The position numbers and the translations under genes were made by a program. Below are positions 22,376-33,517 of a stretch of DNA of 64,000 nt, in pieces. The stretch spans positions 41,362,590 through 41,426,589 of the forward strand of contig CM059199.1 in the NCBI GenBank assembly GCA_030323885.1, read 5' to 3'. Each line of letters opens with the position of its first letter. Position 1 is the first letter of the stretch. This DNA is from Branchipolynoe longqiensis. Taxonomy: Eukaryota; Annelida; Polychaeta; Phyllodocida; Polynoidae. Under the pieces are notes generated by a model. That model searched no databases. It worked only from the letters and a program-made list of their open reading frames with translations, and was not told the DNA's origin.

Positions 22376-22715
22376 CTGGTTGGTTAGTTATTGGAGTTTT
22401 ACGCCCTGGCAACATCTACCGTCATATCAGAACGGGTGCCGATTTGTGACAGTGAACACTCATGGTTACGTTTATAGTGCTGCCCCACTGGGAACTCAGG
22501 GCACTAGCACCATGAAATGATATCCCACTCAGTCACATTGTACTGACACTAAGCTAAACAGTCCTTGCCCTATCCTATTAATGCAAAGCGCTAAGCTAGG
22601 AATCAACACGTATCATTTTTATAAGTCATTGCTTTGACTCTACCGGTAACATAACTCCCGATCTCCCGCACGCGAGGCCGGCGCTCTACCGATTCGGCCA
22701 TCGCGCGCGGTCCCA
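22376..22715 (-). mobile_element. tRNA-derived SINE, subfamily B, full length
   Basis: Minus-strand copy from TTTACGCCCTGGCAACATCT to head ending CGATTCGGCCATCGCGCG. Confidence 0.85.
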
Positions 22716-22734
22716 CATTATCGTCGTCGGGCTA

Positions 22735-22955
22735 CTGGTTGGTTGGTTGTTAGAGTGTCATATCAGGATGGGTACCGACTCAGGACGGCTGCCGCCAGGA
22801 CCATGAGCCGATGTCCTGGCTAGGAAGAGACAAGTTTCAATTTGTAAGTCATTGGTTTGACTCAACCAGGGTTCTAACCCATGGGTTGGAATCCCACGAT
22901 CTACCAAAACTGGAGATGGACGCTCAACTCATTAGGCCTCCCGTCTGGTACTAAA
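22735..22955 (-). mobile_element. tRNA-derived SINE, internally deleted
   Basis: Tail then directly the post-head linker and head; about 130 bp of central body missing. Lies just right of another SINE in the same orientation. Confidence 0.8.
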
Positions 22956-23413
22956 CTGGGTATCACTAAGCAGGGTATACCTATATATATCTATATATCT
23001 ATCTATCTATATATATATGTACGCATATATAATGCATAAACATATATGCATGCATTCTCACAAAAAACAACCGCCAATGAAGACAAAGCCTTTTCAAATC
23101 ACTTTGAACGATATTGCTTTCATCCAGCTGCCAATATCTTTCTCTTTGATATCATGTCCTGACACAAGATTGCAATTTAGCAATTGCTCAACGTCAAAGA
23201 AACGTAATGTGCTTTTGATTAATATCTCTCAAAGTACTGACATGTATCGTGATTCCCCTATGCGTATACCTTCATGCACATGGTCAATTTGCCAAGCGGA
23301 GAAAAGGCAGTGGTTATCTTTGACGACCTACGGGTGGCGCCACCTGGGACATATTGCTGATTTTAATAATACCCAGTTTAATCATGAGCCATATAAATAA
23401 TGCAGATGTGCAG
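22956..23413. other. no recognised gene; TATC/TA microsatellite
   Basis: Microsatellite at 22980-23035, then unrecognised sequence including a 127-codon frame (23017-23400) without known similarity. Confidence 0.35.
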
Positions 23414-23416
23414 TAA

Positions 23417-24105
23417 TACCCCTGTCACACTACGACATAACGAGCGAACGTGAGCCTAACGTGGTCATTTTTCGTCCTTACATTGACGTACGTTGGGTTA
23501 TCTTATGATGACATCAGAATGACGTTAGATTGACGTCGAGCTACGTCATGTTACGTCGTGTTATGTCGAGTTACGTCAGGGTTTTGGACATGTTCAAAAC
23601 TTTTGACGTACCTCAAATGTAAGGGTTTACTTTCGCCATATGTTCTGTACACGTTCGCCGAATGTCAATGACATTAAACAGACATTATTAAAACGTTGGT
23701 CACTACATTCAACTACGTTGCACTACATTGCACTAGGTTGACCCACATTAAAGCCAGTGGGAATGTGCAGTCCGCGTAGTGAAAACGCTGGGATAACAGA
23801 TGCCTGACGGACGTCCAACATACGTTTATCGTTTTGCCACCATTTCATGACGTAAGTAACGTAAGGTAACGTAAAGCAATGTAGTTCTGGCGATGGAATA
23901 ACGTACATGATGTTCCCTGAGCATAATTACATTGTCCTCTCTCATTGAATGACGCCATCACTATGCTTTACCGCCGTTACTCTCTCGTCCACTACGCTGC
24001 ATCCACATTCAACTTGTGCCCAAATTTGCATACTACGCTGAGAAGTTCGACGTTTTTCATGTTCTCCCTATGTTGATGTCGTTACGTCGTAGTGTGACAG
24101 GGCCA
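23417..24105. mobile_element. TWA foldback MITE (copy 3)
   Basis: Left TACCCCTGTCACACTACG, right CGTAGTGTGACAGGGCCA. Flanking triplets TAA (23414-23416) and TTA (24106-24108) differ by one base. Interior packed with ACGT-centred motifs (TTACGTCGTG, GACGTACGTT). Non-coding. Confidence 0.8.
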
Positions 24106-24124
24106 TTAGTAGTAATCGCGTAAG

Positions 24125-24478
24125 GTTTGTTTGTTTGTTTTTATTTTACATCCTAGCAACATCTAAGGCCATATCATTATCAGGACGGGTGACTTGTGAC
24201 AGGGCACACTCATTTATAGTGCTACCCCACTGGGAGACCAGGCCACCAGCACCATGAGCTGATATCCCACTCAGTCACATTATCCTGACACTGAGCCAAC
24301 CAGGCCTGGCCATATACTAATAATGCCGAGTGCCTGGCTGGCCAATGACAAGTATCAATTATTAAGTCATGGGTCTGACTTTGCCAGGGTTTAAACTCAC
24401 GACCCATGGGTTCGGATCTCCTGATCTCCCAAAACAGGAGACGGACTCTCAACTCATCCAGCCATCCCGTATGGTCAG
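24125..24478 (-). mobile_element. tRNA-derived SINE, subfamily A, full length
   Basis: Minus-strand copy, tail with TTTGTTTGTTTTTATTTTACATCC, head ending CATCCCGTATGGTC. Confidence 0.85.
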
Positions 24479-24480
24479 CG

Positions 24481-24970
24481 CGTAGTATCATGTCATGGCT
24501 GTTCATATGCTCATAATGATTCATGTAGTAGCGTAATTCTCTGAAATTGGGCACAAAACTATGACATGGAAACCAAACCGGAAAACCCTCCAAACAATAG
24601 CACAAAACCTTCCAAATAATTACAGAATCCATTTTCACACGTTTACATGTTCGGCATATGTCAGAGTTCGAACAACAGCTACTTCCCTTTTTGATTTTGG
24701 TATGATACAAATTGAGCAATACGTTACTATCGCTCGCGTAACATGGAAATCAAACACAGATCCAGAATATCAATTTAACATACACAAAATATTCAACGAA
24801 GACTGATTATACTACCCTCCCAACCATCCACCCTACAATCCGCCCCACCACTACGCTTTCCACCACACTTCCCACCTAACACCGCCTCTCACTCCAAACC
24901 ACCAGCACTCTGATTTCTCACCCTTCCCACCACCATCGTGATCAATCCCCCACTTTCTCTCCTCCTGTAC
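24481..24970. other. no recognised gene
   Basis: AT-rich then C-rich sequence. Nothing recognised before the Harbinger element. Confidence 0.4.
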
Positions 24971-24979
24971 CCCCTGACC

Positions 24980-25021
24980 TAGATAAAAGATTCACCCGGT
25001 ACTTTTGGTACACGGGTGAAT
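24980..25021 (+). repeat. left terminal inverted repeat of the Harbinger element
   Basis: Begins TAGATAAAAGATTCACCC, then GGTACT; includes a near-palindrome ATTCACCCGGTAC / GGTACACGGGTGAAT. Confidence 0.75.
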
Positions 25022-25187
25022 GACAATGTAGTGTAAATACGGTTGAAAATAGCTTATGAGCGGTCAGTCGTATCGTATACGGTGTATGTGTGCTAGCCGT
25101 CGGGCTGTCGCGCTGTGGTTTTAACGATCAACCAATCACAGGCCCGGAAAAAGCTCATGTGACCTTGTCCGTACACAAAGGAAAAAA

Positions 25188-27517
25188 ATGGCCGACTGGT
25201 CCGCCGAGGATGAGCTGGCAATGGTAGAAATGTGGAGAGAACGGCCGTGTTTATTTGACATTACGTGTGCCGACTACTCCAATCGGGTGAAGAGGATGTC
25301 TGCGTTGGCAGAGATCACTAAAGAGGTGGGACAGTCAGGTAGGTCGGGTTTTGCGATACTATTCACTGTTATGTTTGTTGACATAGGCACGAGATGCGGT
25401 GTTGGCCGTAGAGATCCATACTACGCTAGCTACCTACAGGTTCTTTACATGTTGTTTCATCGGGGTAGTTAATCGGGACTTAATGGGGATACGTAATCGG
25501 GATGACTTCATCGGGATGACTTCATCGGGGGAGTTAATCGGGACTTAATCCGGATACGTAATCGTAATCGTAATCGGGATACTTTGTCCCAGAAATTAGG
25601 CGAGAACTGTGACTACCGGTAGAATGTTACCCGACAAGATGGCGGACGCAAAACGGCGTCTCCTTTAATTTGCAAGCGCATTAAACTAGATATTAGAAGA
25701 TTTTGTATTACTTTCACTAGCTCACAGTTGCCGCGTTAACACTCCCACCTATGTTGATAATTCTGTTCGATCGATATCTACTATATATCATACGCTGTGC
25801 TTTGATCGTTTATAACAGCCTCCGCAATCCAGAAGAGGATGACTAACCTCCGAACGCAGTTCACGAGAATGCGCAAACTCCCTGCGTCTGGATCAGAGGG
25901 GAAGCGGCTCACGACACGCCAGAGCTGGATTCAGTCGTCTCTGTCGTTCCTGACTCCCCATGTCCAGAAACGGCAGAGTGTCAGTAACAACCCACTCCCC
26001 GGCACAAGCTCCAGCCATGACAATGACGAGGTAAGCTTACCTAAAAATACAACATTAACAATTCGTAAAAATTCGTAATAGAAATAACCAGCTTTATTAG
26101 TATTGAGTTGCCCTAAATCATGGCCGTCTGCCACGGCACCGATCCGGTCTGGGAATTTACGTAGTCGACCAGGTAGTCGCGTTGCGTCTTCGCCCGCTGC
26201 GTTGAATTTGTCCCTGAAGGTAGTGTGGCCTGGCTGAGGACTCTGTCGCCTCTCCAGCTGCCGGGAGTGACGTCGTGGGTTGTCGGGTCCTCAGAGTCCA
26301 CATTAGCAGTACTGCCTACCTTTTCCCTCAGGTAGTTGTGTAGCGCACAGCTCGCCATCACAAGGCTTTCTACTTTCTCAGGGGCAAGGGCGATGTTTGT
26401 CAGGAAAACCCGGAACCTATTAGCCAAGATGCCGAAGGCATTCTCCACTACGCGTCGGGCGCGCGACAGTCGGTAGTTGAACACCCTCCGATCCACCCTC
26501 AAGTCTCTGTGGCTGAAGGGTTTCATGATATATTCCTTGAGGGGAAAGGCATCGTCGGCTACGATGAAGTGCGCGAGCGGCCGATCGTCTCCGGGAGCAG
26601 GTGTAGGGGGTGGGAACGATTCCGCGTGATTTGCCAGTTGTTGCTGTAGGGTGCAACCGTTGAAAACCCCCCCGTCACTCACACGTCCATTACACCCCAC
26701 GTCAACGTACAGGAACCTGTAGTCCGCATCAACCAAAGCCATGAGAACAATACTGAATGTGTTCTTATAATTATAGAACGTGGAGCCTGAGCCTGGAGGT
26801 GGCTTGATGTGTATGTGTTTTCCGTCCAACGCTCCCAAGCAGTTGGGGAAGTTCCAGCGTGTTTGGAATACATCGGCTACCTTCCTCCACTGCTCCGGAG
26901 TTGACGGGGTCTGCAAAACACAAAACATATACACAATAAGATCCACAGTATTTGTTGTAACATTATAAATTGTTACTCTTGCCAAACGAATAATTTTGTT
27001 CTTTTTTACGGCCACGCAGGCGGTCGTGGACGATGCGACGGACCACGGCGCGGAGATGGAATCACAGAGTGTAATCGCAGACGACGAGGACGAAGGGCAG
27101 TGGAACATGCCGACCACCCCAACGACCACCCCAAAGACCAGCCACGAACCGGTGGTAGGCAAAAACAAAAGAAAGCGAGGGGAAATGGAAACGCGAGAGA
27201 ACAACTTGATGGAGCTCGTTCTGCACAACTTACAGGAAAATACCGGAGAGCGGGACGATGCCATCTCGGTCTTCACTATGCATATCGGAATGAAGTTGCG
27301 GAAAATCACTGACCCTCGCATCTTAATGATTGTCCAAAATGATATCGAACAAGCGTGCTTCCGAGGCACCATGAAAATGTTGGAGTTGACGAGTAAAACT
27401 CAACAGGAAGACATTGCGCAATCCACCGGCACAGCGACAGACGCCCCTAGGGCCAGTTCATCCTTTTCGTATATGAAATTGTTGGGTACTGAGGACTACA
27501 GCGATTGTCCTCCTTAA
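25188..27517 (+). CDS. MADF/Myb-like DNA-binding partner protein of Harbinger, 3 exons
   Basis: Predicted 286-residue protein from exons 25188-25338, 25819-26030 and 27020-27517. Introns have GT-AG borders (AG|GTAGGT...ACAG; GAG|GTAAGC...GCAG) and phases match. Exon 1 and the start of exon 2 form a MADF-type trihelix domain (residues about 8-80: MVEMWRERPCLFD, YSNRVKR, AEITKEVG, then MTNLRTQFTR). A Ser/Thr-rich linker, an acidic stretch, a basic KNKRKRGE patch (possible nuclear signal) and a helical C-terminal region resembling the protein-interaction tails of such partners follow. In known Harbingers the partner binds DNA and helps the transposase enter the nucleus; that role is inferred here. 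The start has a favourable context (AAAAAATGG). Intron 2 (989 bp) contains the last transposase exon on the other strand. Confidence 0.8.
25463..25585. repeat. short direct repeats in intron 1 of the MADF gene
   Basis: Repeated TCGGGATGACTTCATCGGG, ATACGTAATCGGGA and AATCGT units. Non-coding. Confidence 0.6.
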
Positions 27518-28746
27518 TGGTATCGAAAAAGAATTTACACTGAGACTGGGTATTTTCCGTTGTAGTCGCTTCTACCAGTTTTAAGTTGTTAGTCACAGTG
27601 AAATTGACGGATATCAGTTGTAGTCGCTTCTACTAGTTTTAAGTTGTTAGTCACAGTGAAATTGACGGATATAAGTTGTAAGTTGAACCTGATACCTGGC
27701 GGGTTTGGACATTAGCAACATTTTACAGAAAATGATTGGCAGTTGGATACACAGGACACTGTTTTAAGATGTTAGTCACAGTGAAATTGACGGATATAAG
27801 TTTTATCAAATTGTTGTAGAAGACGCAAGACATAAGAGATTTTCTTTTTACTTTACTTATATAATTTGTAGTCACTTCTAATTGTTCCACGATTGCAGTG
27901 AATGGAAGTTAGTAAATTTAAGTTTTAAGTTGTGAATGGCATTGAATATAACTAAGTTTAAAGTTTCTTTTTACTTTACTTATATAATTTGTAGTCACTT
28001 CTATTTGTTCCATGATTCAATTGCAGTGAAGGGAAATTAGTAAATTTATGTTGTAAGTTGTGAATCGCATTGAATATAACATTGCAAATGATCATTGTTA
28101 CACAATTTCGTGTGTAACCCAATAAAAAAAACTCATCACAAACACAGTTACCTTGAAGTATTCCTCCTTCAGCGCCTCGTAGATCGCGTCGCAGGTTTCG
28201 GGGACGATCTTGCCGATGGTGGTGGCGCCAACACGGAACTGGTAGCTAATGCTCTTGAACGATTCCCCTAGAAACATGCAAAAGATTTTGGTAACGTCAC
28301 CACGCCTCGTAGGACAAATTTTGGAGCGATTCATCTATATGGCTATGCTATGCTATGCTATGCACATACCGACTATGTCAGACAATAATAAACCAAATTA
28401 ACAAATGCTAACCTGTGGCCAGGAATCGTAGCGTGATGGCGAGCCTCTCCGCAGCTGAGATGGACGCCCTGAACCGAGTATTCTGCCGCGCGATCCGACT
28501 TTTGACGAGGGCGAGCAGCTCGTCAAACTGTTGCGTCGGCATGCGTGTGTAGTTGGCAAACACTTTCGGTTCTGACTTACGTAGGCCAGCCACCAGCGTG
28601 TGGAAAGCGCCATGTTGCAAACGCTGCGCGATGTGTGGACGGACCCACAATTGCCGAGCGACCCTACCACGTCGGACTTGACGAATGGCAAGTACTGCTA
28701 GTGCAACTGCTATATTTCTTTTCTGTTGTTTTGAACGGGGCGCCAT
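26113..28746 (-). CDS. PIF/Harbinger DDE transposase, 3 exons
   Basis: Predicted 415-residue protein from exons 28746-28413, 28267-28152 and 26910-26113 (minus strand). Splice sites are canonical (CACAG|GTTAGC with TTTCTAG; TTCAAG|GTAACT with TTTTGCAG) and phases are compatible. The N-terminal part has the Harbinger helical region (TRMPTQQFDELLALV, ERLAITLRFLATG); exon 2 carries a helix-turn-helix-like stretch (SISYQFRVGATTIGKIV). The nuclease domain in exon 3 shows NCLGALDGKHI (D179), IVADDAFPLKEY (D269) and SRARRVVENAFGILANRFRV (E306), the DDE triad, plus HNYLRE near the end. Length is usual for the family. No stop or frameshift seen, so it may be functional. Start ATGG at 28746 has a good context. 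It acts on the element's own ends in the nucleus. Confidence 0.88.
27550..28085. repeat. repeats in the MADF 3' region
   Basis: Two repeat types follow the MADF stop codon: TTTTAAGTTGTTAGTCACAG with GTGAAATTGACGGATAT (three copies, 27578-27805) and a unit of about 120 bp starting TTTCTTTTTACTTTACTTAT (27840 and 27964). AT-rich, probably 3' untranslated or spacer. Confidence 0.7.
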
Positions 28747-28894
28747 CTTGCATGTCTGCTAACCAACCGCTACCGATAGTTGGCGCCACTGACACCAGTC
28801 GGCCACAGACGTGGCGCCGTCTTGCGTTGAGGCTCTCAAATTGTTCAAGAACCGGTAGGAGGCGCTGATGCTAATGTAGTTTTGTGATAAAGAC

Positions 28895-29065
28895 ACCAGG
28901 TGCGCGCATCGCAGTCGCGAATCGTGACGGTAGATGTGCGCGGCCCAGTCGCTAGATGGGTACACCCTGTCGTCAGTTTTTAGTCGCGAAACGGGTCGTG
29001 ACGAGTCGCGTCCGGCAGTCAGTTTTAGTGCGCGAATCGTATACGGTAGGTGTGCACCGGCCATA
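28895..29065. repeat. sequence related to the TGCTAGGTACACACC foldback family
   Basis: Right part GCGCGAATCGTATACGGTAG then GTGTGCACC matches the right end of the 1855 element; the left part has inverted TCGCGAATCG motifs. A similar motif, ATCGTATACGGTGTATGTGT, lies near the left terminus at 25072. It could be a MITE copy within the transposon or a subterminal transposase-binding region. Confidence 0.55.
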
Positions 29066-29353
29066 AGTATAGAACAGGAAGTAGAATGCCTGCCTCCAGT
29101 ATCAAATGGACACTTAGAGTTGGTAAAATGGGAGATAATGCAAAAAGTCAAGATGGCGGCCATAGAACGCCGTCGATTTCACTTTTAAATCTGATTAAAC
29201 TAGATGTTTGATTATATTTTTCAACTCAAAGGTAGCGGGTAAATATAAAAACATATATAAAGAATATATTTTGCTTCTTAAATTAAGACAGTATTCACTC
29301 AATTAATTTCCCCAGCATGTCAACATTCTTCGCCAGCTTTTCTAATGGGTTAG

Positions 29354-29396
29354 TTTTTACCCCTGTACTGTCAGTACGGGGTGAATCTTTTATCTA
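29354..29396 (-). repeat. right terminal inverted repeat of the Harbinger element
   Basis: Read on the minus strand it begins TAGATAAAAGATTCACCC, then CGTACT; the first 18 bases equal the left end. Confidence 0.75.
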
Positions 29397-29730
29397 CCCC
29401 TGACCCTGCACTAGATCTGCTGTAACCGGACAGAAAGAAGACCACAACGGACACTGAATTTATAGCTTTCAGACCTACAGTGGTGGTTGATTGGGAGCTC
29501 ATCACTGGTCAATTGCAGCGTCGATTGGGACACAATACATTATGACTCAGCAGAATGTTAGCAGGTGATGAGCCGCCTTTTCCCCATTTATCGCCCATTG
29601 ATTCGCGGGCCCATTTAACACATCATGAACAAGGAGAGGACTGAGGCGCGACAATGTTCAAGTCTTTTCTAACGAGTTACATACACTTCAACGGCCTGAA
29701 GAATTGTGAGAGGCAAGCACCTACCGTATT
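29397..29730. other. no recognised gene
   Basis: Flank of the Harbinger element; nothing recognised. Confidence 0.4.
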
Positions 29731-29734
29731 GTGA

Positions 29735-29998
29735 GCAGATGGGATGGCCCAATGAGTTGAGCGTTTGTCTCCTGTTTGAGTAGATTGTGGGGGTTTGAAC
29801 CCTGGTCGAGTCAAAAACCAATGATTTAAAAATGGATATGTGTCGCTTCCTAGCCAGGTGCTCGGCGTTATTAGGATTGGGCAATGACTGGTCTCAATTT
29901 TCAAGTGATTGGTTTGACTCGATCAGGGTGTGAACCGGTGGGTTCGAATCCCTCGATCTACCAAAACGGGAGACGGACGATCAACTCATTCTGGTGGG
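29735..29998. mobile_element. two SINE heads in inverted (tail-to-tail) arrangement
   Basis: A plus-strand head and first body part (29735-29890) runs straight into the linker and head of a minus-strand copy (29890-29998). The pair can form a long imperfect hairpin. Confidence 0.75.
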
Positions 29999-30113
29999 AA
30001 TTAGATGCAGATAATGCAAATCTATCGGGAGTAGTGCAAATCGTGAATCACATAGCTGTATGGTCACAGCTTTTTCAAATAATGGACTTACTCATCTTCT
30101 TTGTGATGGATAT

Positions 30114-30620
30114 ATATGTAGTGGTCTGCACTGACCTGTCAGGCAAGAAGCCGCATAGACAACTAGGCGTGGGTAGTATGGTGATATCAGGGAGCCTAGG
30201 TGGTGTAATGGTTAGCACACTGGGCCGGAATGCAAAGAGATGTGGGTTCGAGTCCCGCTCTAGATGCAATATTTCCCATTTTCATCACCCCAGTATGACA
30301 GTGGTTGCCGTGACCATGGTCCTATACAAGCTACACGCTTTATAGTTGTTGAACCTACCCTGTGTATGTGTAAGTGCACTGCCTGTATGTATGTAATTGG
30401 CAGCATTAAAAGACTTACAATTCCATTGGGACGAGTGTAGTGGTCTGCACTGACCTCTCAGGCAAGGATCCGCATCGACAGGTAGGCCTGGGAAGTATGG
30501 TGATATCAGGGAGCCTAGGTGGTGTAATGGTTAGCACACTGGCCCGGAATGCAAAGAGATGTGGATTTGAGTCCAACTCTAGGCGCAATATTTCCCATTT
30601 TCATCACCCCCCATGACATA
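30114..30620 (+). repeat. two tandem units carrying a tRNA-like SINE head
   Basis: Unit 1 30114-30436, unit 2 30437-30620 (3' truncated). Each has TAGTGGTCTGCACTGACC, then GGGAGCCTAGGTGGTGTAAT followed by GGTTAGCACACTGG and a B-box GGGTTCGAGTCCC (GGATTTGAGTCC in unit 2). Older relatives of the 46531 array. Confidence 0.8.
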
Positions 30621-30639
30621 TGCATGAATCCAGCCGACT

Positions 30640-31290
30640 AAATGCAGTGGGCGAATTGGTTAGAGTACTGGCTTCCAAAGTGGAAGGTCCGCATTTCAAT
30701 TCCAGCCAAATCAAAGCAATGACTTGGGTTATTCTCCAAAACTGGTCTCCATGTTATGATGCTGATAATTAAGTCTTTGTTTTATAGATAGCAAGTCAAA
30801 TAATTATTGTAGCATCTGTCTAGTAGGTATGCTAGCAGTTCTACATGTTTTGTATTTATCCCACAAAAGATATCAAAATAATAATTGTATGATTTTGCGC
30901 TAAAGTGAAAATGTGAAAATGTTCACATTGTCACCATACATGTAGTCAAACTTTGTTCAACTTATTTTTCAACTTTTTCTTGTAAGTCATAACCTTGTCT
31001 GCTTACGAGTAATCAATCAAATCTTGTTTGACTATGTTGTATATGTTAAAATGAGGTTCTGGATGTGTCATTGATTTTCATGTTACACAAGTGATATTAA
31101 TGTATTGCTCAATTTGTATAAGATCTAATTCAAAAAGTGAAACTAATTTTTTTCAACTCTGACATATGCACAACATGCAAACCTTCATAGGACATTGGAT
31201 TAGGCTGTTATTTCGAAATATGTTTGCTATTATTTGGAAGGTTTTCACTTTTGGTTCCCATCTCACACTTTTGTGCCCAGTTTTAGAGAA
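30640..31290. other. no gene seen; SINE-head fragment
   Basis: A subfamily-B-like head fragment at 30645-30725 (GGGCGAATTGGTTAGAG ... TTTCAATTCC), then AT-rich unrecognised sequence. Confidence 0.45.
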
Positions 31291-31299
31291 TGACCCACT

Positions 31300-31548
31300 T
31301 CCAAAAGTGATATTTGTTTCTACCTAGCTTGGTGCTCAGCATTAACAGGACAAAGCAATGTTACGTTCGTTCCATATCAGGAAAATGTATCTGAATTGTA
31401 TATCGGATCTTGACATTACTTTATTAGTGGCCTAATCACCGATTGGGACACCACTGTGCAATAACCATGAGTGTGCAGTCATAAGTCGATAGCCATCCTG
31501 CAATGACTATATACGTTGCCAGGATGTACAATCCCAACAGACAAACAA
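31300..31548 (+). mobile_element. degenerate SINE body
   Basis: Recognisable by ACCTAGCTTGGTGCTCAGCATT, a GTGTGCAGTCATAAGTC segment and a TTGCCAGGATGTACAAT tail. Strongly diverged. Confidence 0.65.
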
Positions 31549-31859
31549 AATCAATCCATGTCAAGGATGATGGGCACATTGATCCCAAAGCTGGGCGTTC
31601 AGGTGACCACGTGTTCCTATGACGTCAACATGTATATGGTATGCAATGTACAGTGTGGAGCTGCAGTGCTCACAGTGTATTGCATAATACTAATAGTTGT
31701 ATGTATTGATTCTGGATGTTTTTTTGTGTAGTTTTTTTTTGTGATAGGTGTATTCATGCTGCCCATAACGGTTAAGTCTAATGACTTGTTTTCGCTGCTC
31801 AAAGAACGACATGAAGGTGCCAGTGCAGGTATGAACAGTTCAATTAAGAATCCACTGTT

Positions 31860-32085
31860 TATAGTGGTGTCCCACTGTTATACCAGGCTGCTGGCATCAT
31901 GACCTCATTATCCTGACTCCTAGCTAACCAGTCCGTGCCCCATCCCATTAATGCAGAGAACCCGACCATGTACCGACATGTATCAACGTTTGTAAGTCAT
32001 TGGTTTCACTCGACTGGGATTCGGAAATCCCTACCTTCCGCACGCGAAAGCCTGTGTTCTACCTACTCGGCCACCGCGTCTTGTT
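31860..32085 (-). mobile_element. tRNA-derived SINE, subfamily B, tail truncated
   Basis: Minus-strand body and head ending CTACTCGGCCACCGCGTC. The tail is missing. Confidence 0.8.
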
Positions 32086-32090
32086 AAGTC

Positions 32091-32830
32091 TTGAACCACC
32101 ACAAATAGATTAGCGTCTGCATGCATCACGAAAACAGGATAGTTGTGTGGAGAGGGTTTGGGAATCCGGAAAGGGGTGCATGCGGAGTGTGTGTGTGTGT
32201 GGGAGGAGGAGGGAGCTCAAGCCAGTGTCTGCTGCCTCAAAGGTAAGGAGGTCTGGTATCTCTACTGGCTCTGACCTAGCATGCACGCAATGCTCGCATA
32301 CATTGGATTCCCTCTCCTCCTCCCTTGCATGTTTATTGCATCGCAAAAGACAGAGCGAGCTACTCGCTTACTGAGAACAGCTAAACAGAGCCGCAAATAA
32401 AGGTTCAGTCTATACCTGTATATATATGAGCCTGTCTCAAAAGGTGATAACTCTTTTTTTTCTTGTCCATTGTAACGATTGACACAAAACAGCACATAAT
32501 CAGTTACACTGAAAACACAAGGACATTTGCTTCAAATCAATATGTATTCTATTGGGATTATGAAACACCATGTAAAAAAACAAATCAGTTTATTCTGAGC
32601 AAATGCATAAGTAGATATTATGTTGATCATTACAATGGACACAGTTTTGTCCCATACTTCTTAGCAGCTTTTGAGACAGTCTCATATGTATATATGTGTA
32701 TATATATATTTCGGTTAGGTATGTAAATGAGCTCAAAACGAGGCGTGTGGGTAAGCATGCCCCCCACCCTCACCGCACCATAATTCTTTTTTGTGTGCCA
32801 TGAATTGATTTACCTTGCCCATAAAGGATA
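32091..32830. other. no recognised gene
   Basis: GT run near 32185-32200 and AT-rich sequence. An imperfect inverted pair, GTCTCAAAAGGTGATAACTC-like at 32430 and CTTTTGAGACAGTCTCATATG at 32668, bounds about 250 bp and could be another small foldback element. Confidence 0.4.
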
Positions 32831-32831
32831 A

Positions 32832-33178
32832 AGACCAGACGGGATGGCCAAATGAGTTGAGCGTCTGTCTTCCGTTTTGGTAGATCGTAGGATTCGAAAC
32901 CACGGGTTTGAACCCCGGTCAAGGGAAATGAATGACTTCAAAATTGATATTCATCCCTTCCTAGCCAGGTGCTCGGCATTGCTAGGATAGGGCAAGGAAT
33001 GGTTGGTTCAGTGTCAGGATAATGTGACTGAGTGGGTCATGGTGTTTGTGGTCTGGTCTCCCAGTGGAGCAGCATTATGAAGTCACCAGGAGTGTGCACT
33101 ATCACAAGTCGGTACCCATCCTGATATGACCTTAAATGTTGCCAGGACATAAAGCTCCAATAACCAACCAACAATAAA
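32832..33178 (+). mobile_element. tRNA-derived SINE, subfamily A, full length
   Basis: Head AGACGGGATGGCCAAATGAG through GTTTGAACCCCGG, body, and tail ending CCAATAACCAACC. Confidence 0.85.
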
Positions 33179-33475
33179 GGATAAGTGTTTTAACACTAAG
33201 TCTTCTTTTCACCGCTGGGCAGCACTAGTTAGTCCGTTAATACATGTACTAGTAAATCCTCATGGCATACTCCACCCCACTGGTCGACCCCACCTTCCTC
33301 AGCTGATTACACAATAGTGGCTATGCTGTCTACGCGCAAATAGCATTGCCATTTGCAGACCTGCCATGCCAACAATATCCAGATTGTAGAGTGCTAGACG
33401 TTACTTGTGCCCCACAGGTGAGCCTTCATTCACCATTTCCGCAGGAGTAATGTGCCTTTCTATGTGGAAATCATG

Positions 33476-33476
<1 letters not shown>

Positions 33477-33513
<37 letters not shown>
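33477..33513. repeat. (TA)n microsatellite
   Basis: Pure TA run immediately left of the foldback at 33514. Confidence 0.9.

Positions 33514-33517
<4 letters not shown>

Larger units (their letters stand above)
24980..29396. mobile_element. PIF/Harbinger-type DNA transposon, 4.4 kb, apparently intact
   Basis: Outer inverted ends begin TAGATAAAAGATTCACCC on both sides (left from 24980; right reading inward from 29396), with a further imperfect match for about 40 bp; each end is itself a near-palindrome around GTAC. Inside are two spliced genes, a DDE transposase (minus) and a MADF-type protein (plus), the usual PIF/Harbinger gene pair. The element is flanked by CCCCTGACC on both sides (24971-24979 and 29397-29405), longer than the 3-bp TWA duplication known for the superfamily. 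Alternatively the outer ends belong to another element that carries a Harbinger. Confidence 0.8.

Noticed and set aside
24982..29394. A 2-bp TA duplication for the Harbinger element
   Set aside because: TA does flank if the ends are taken as GATAAAAG, but including TA in the inverted repeat exposes a perfect 9-bp direct repeat, a stronger explanation.
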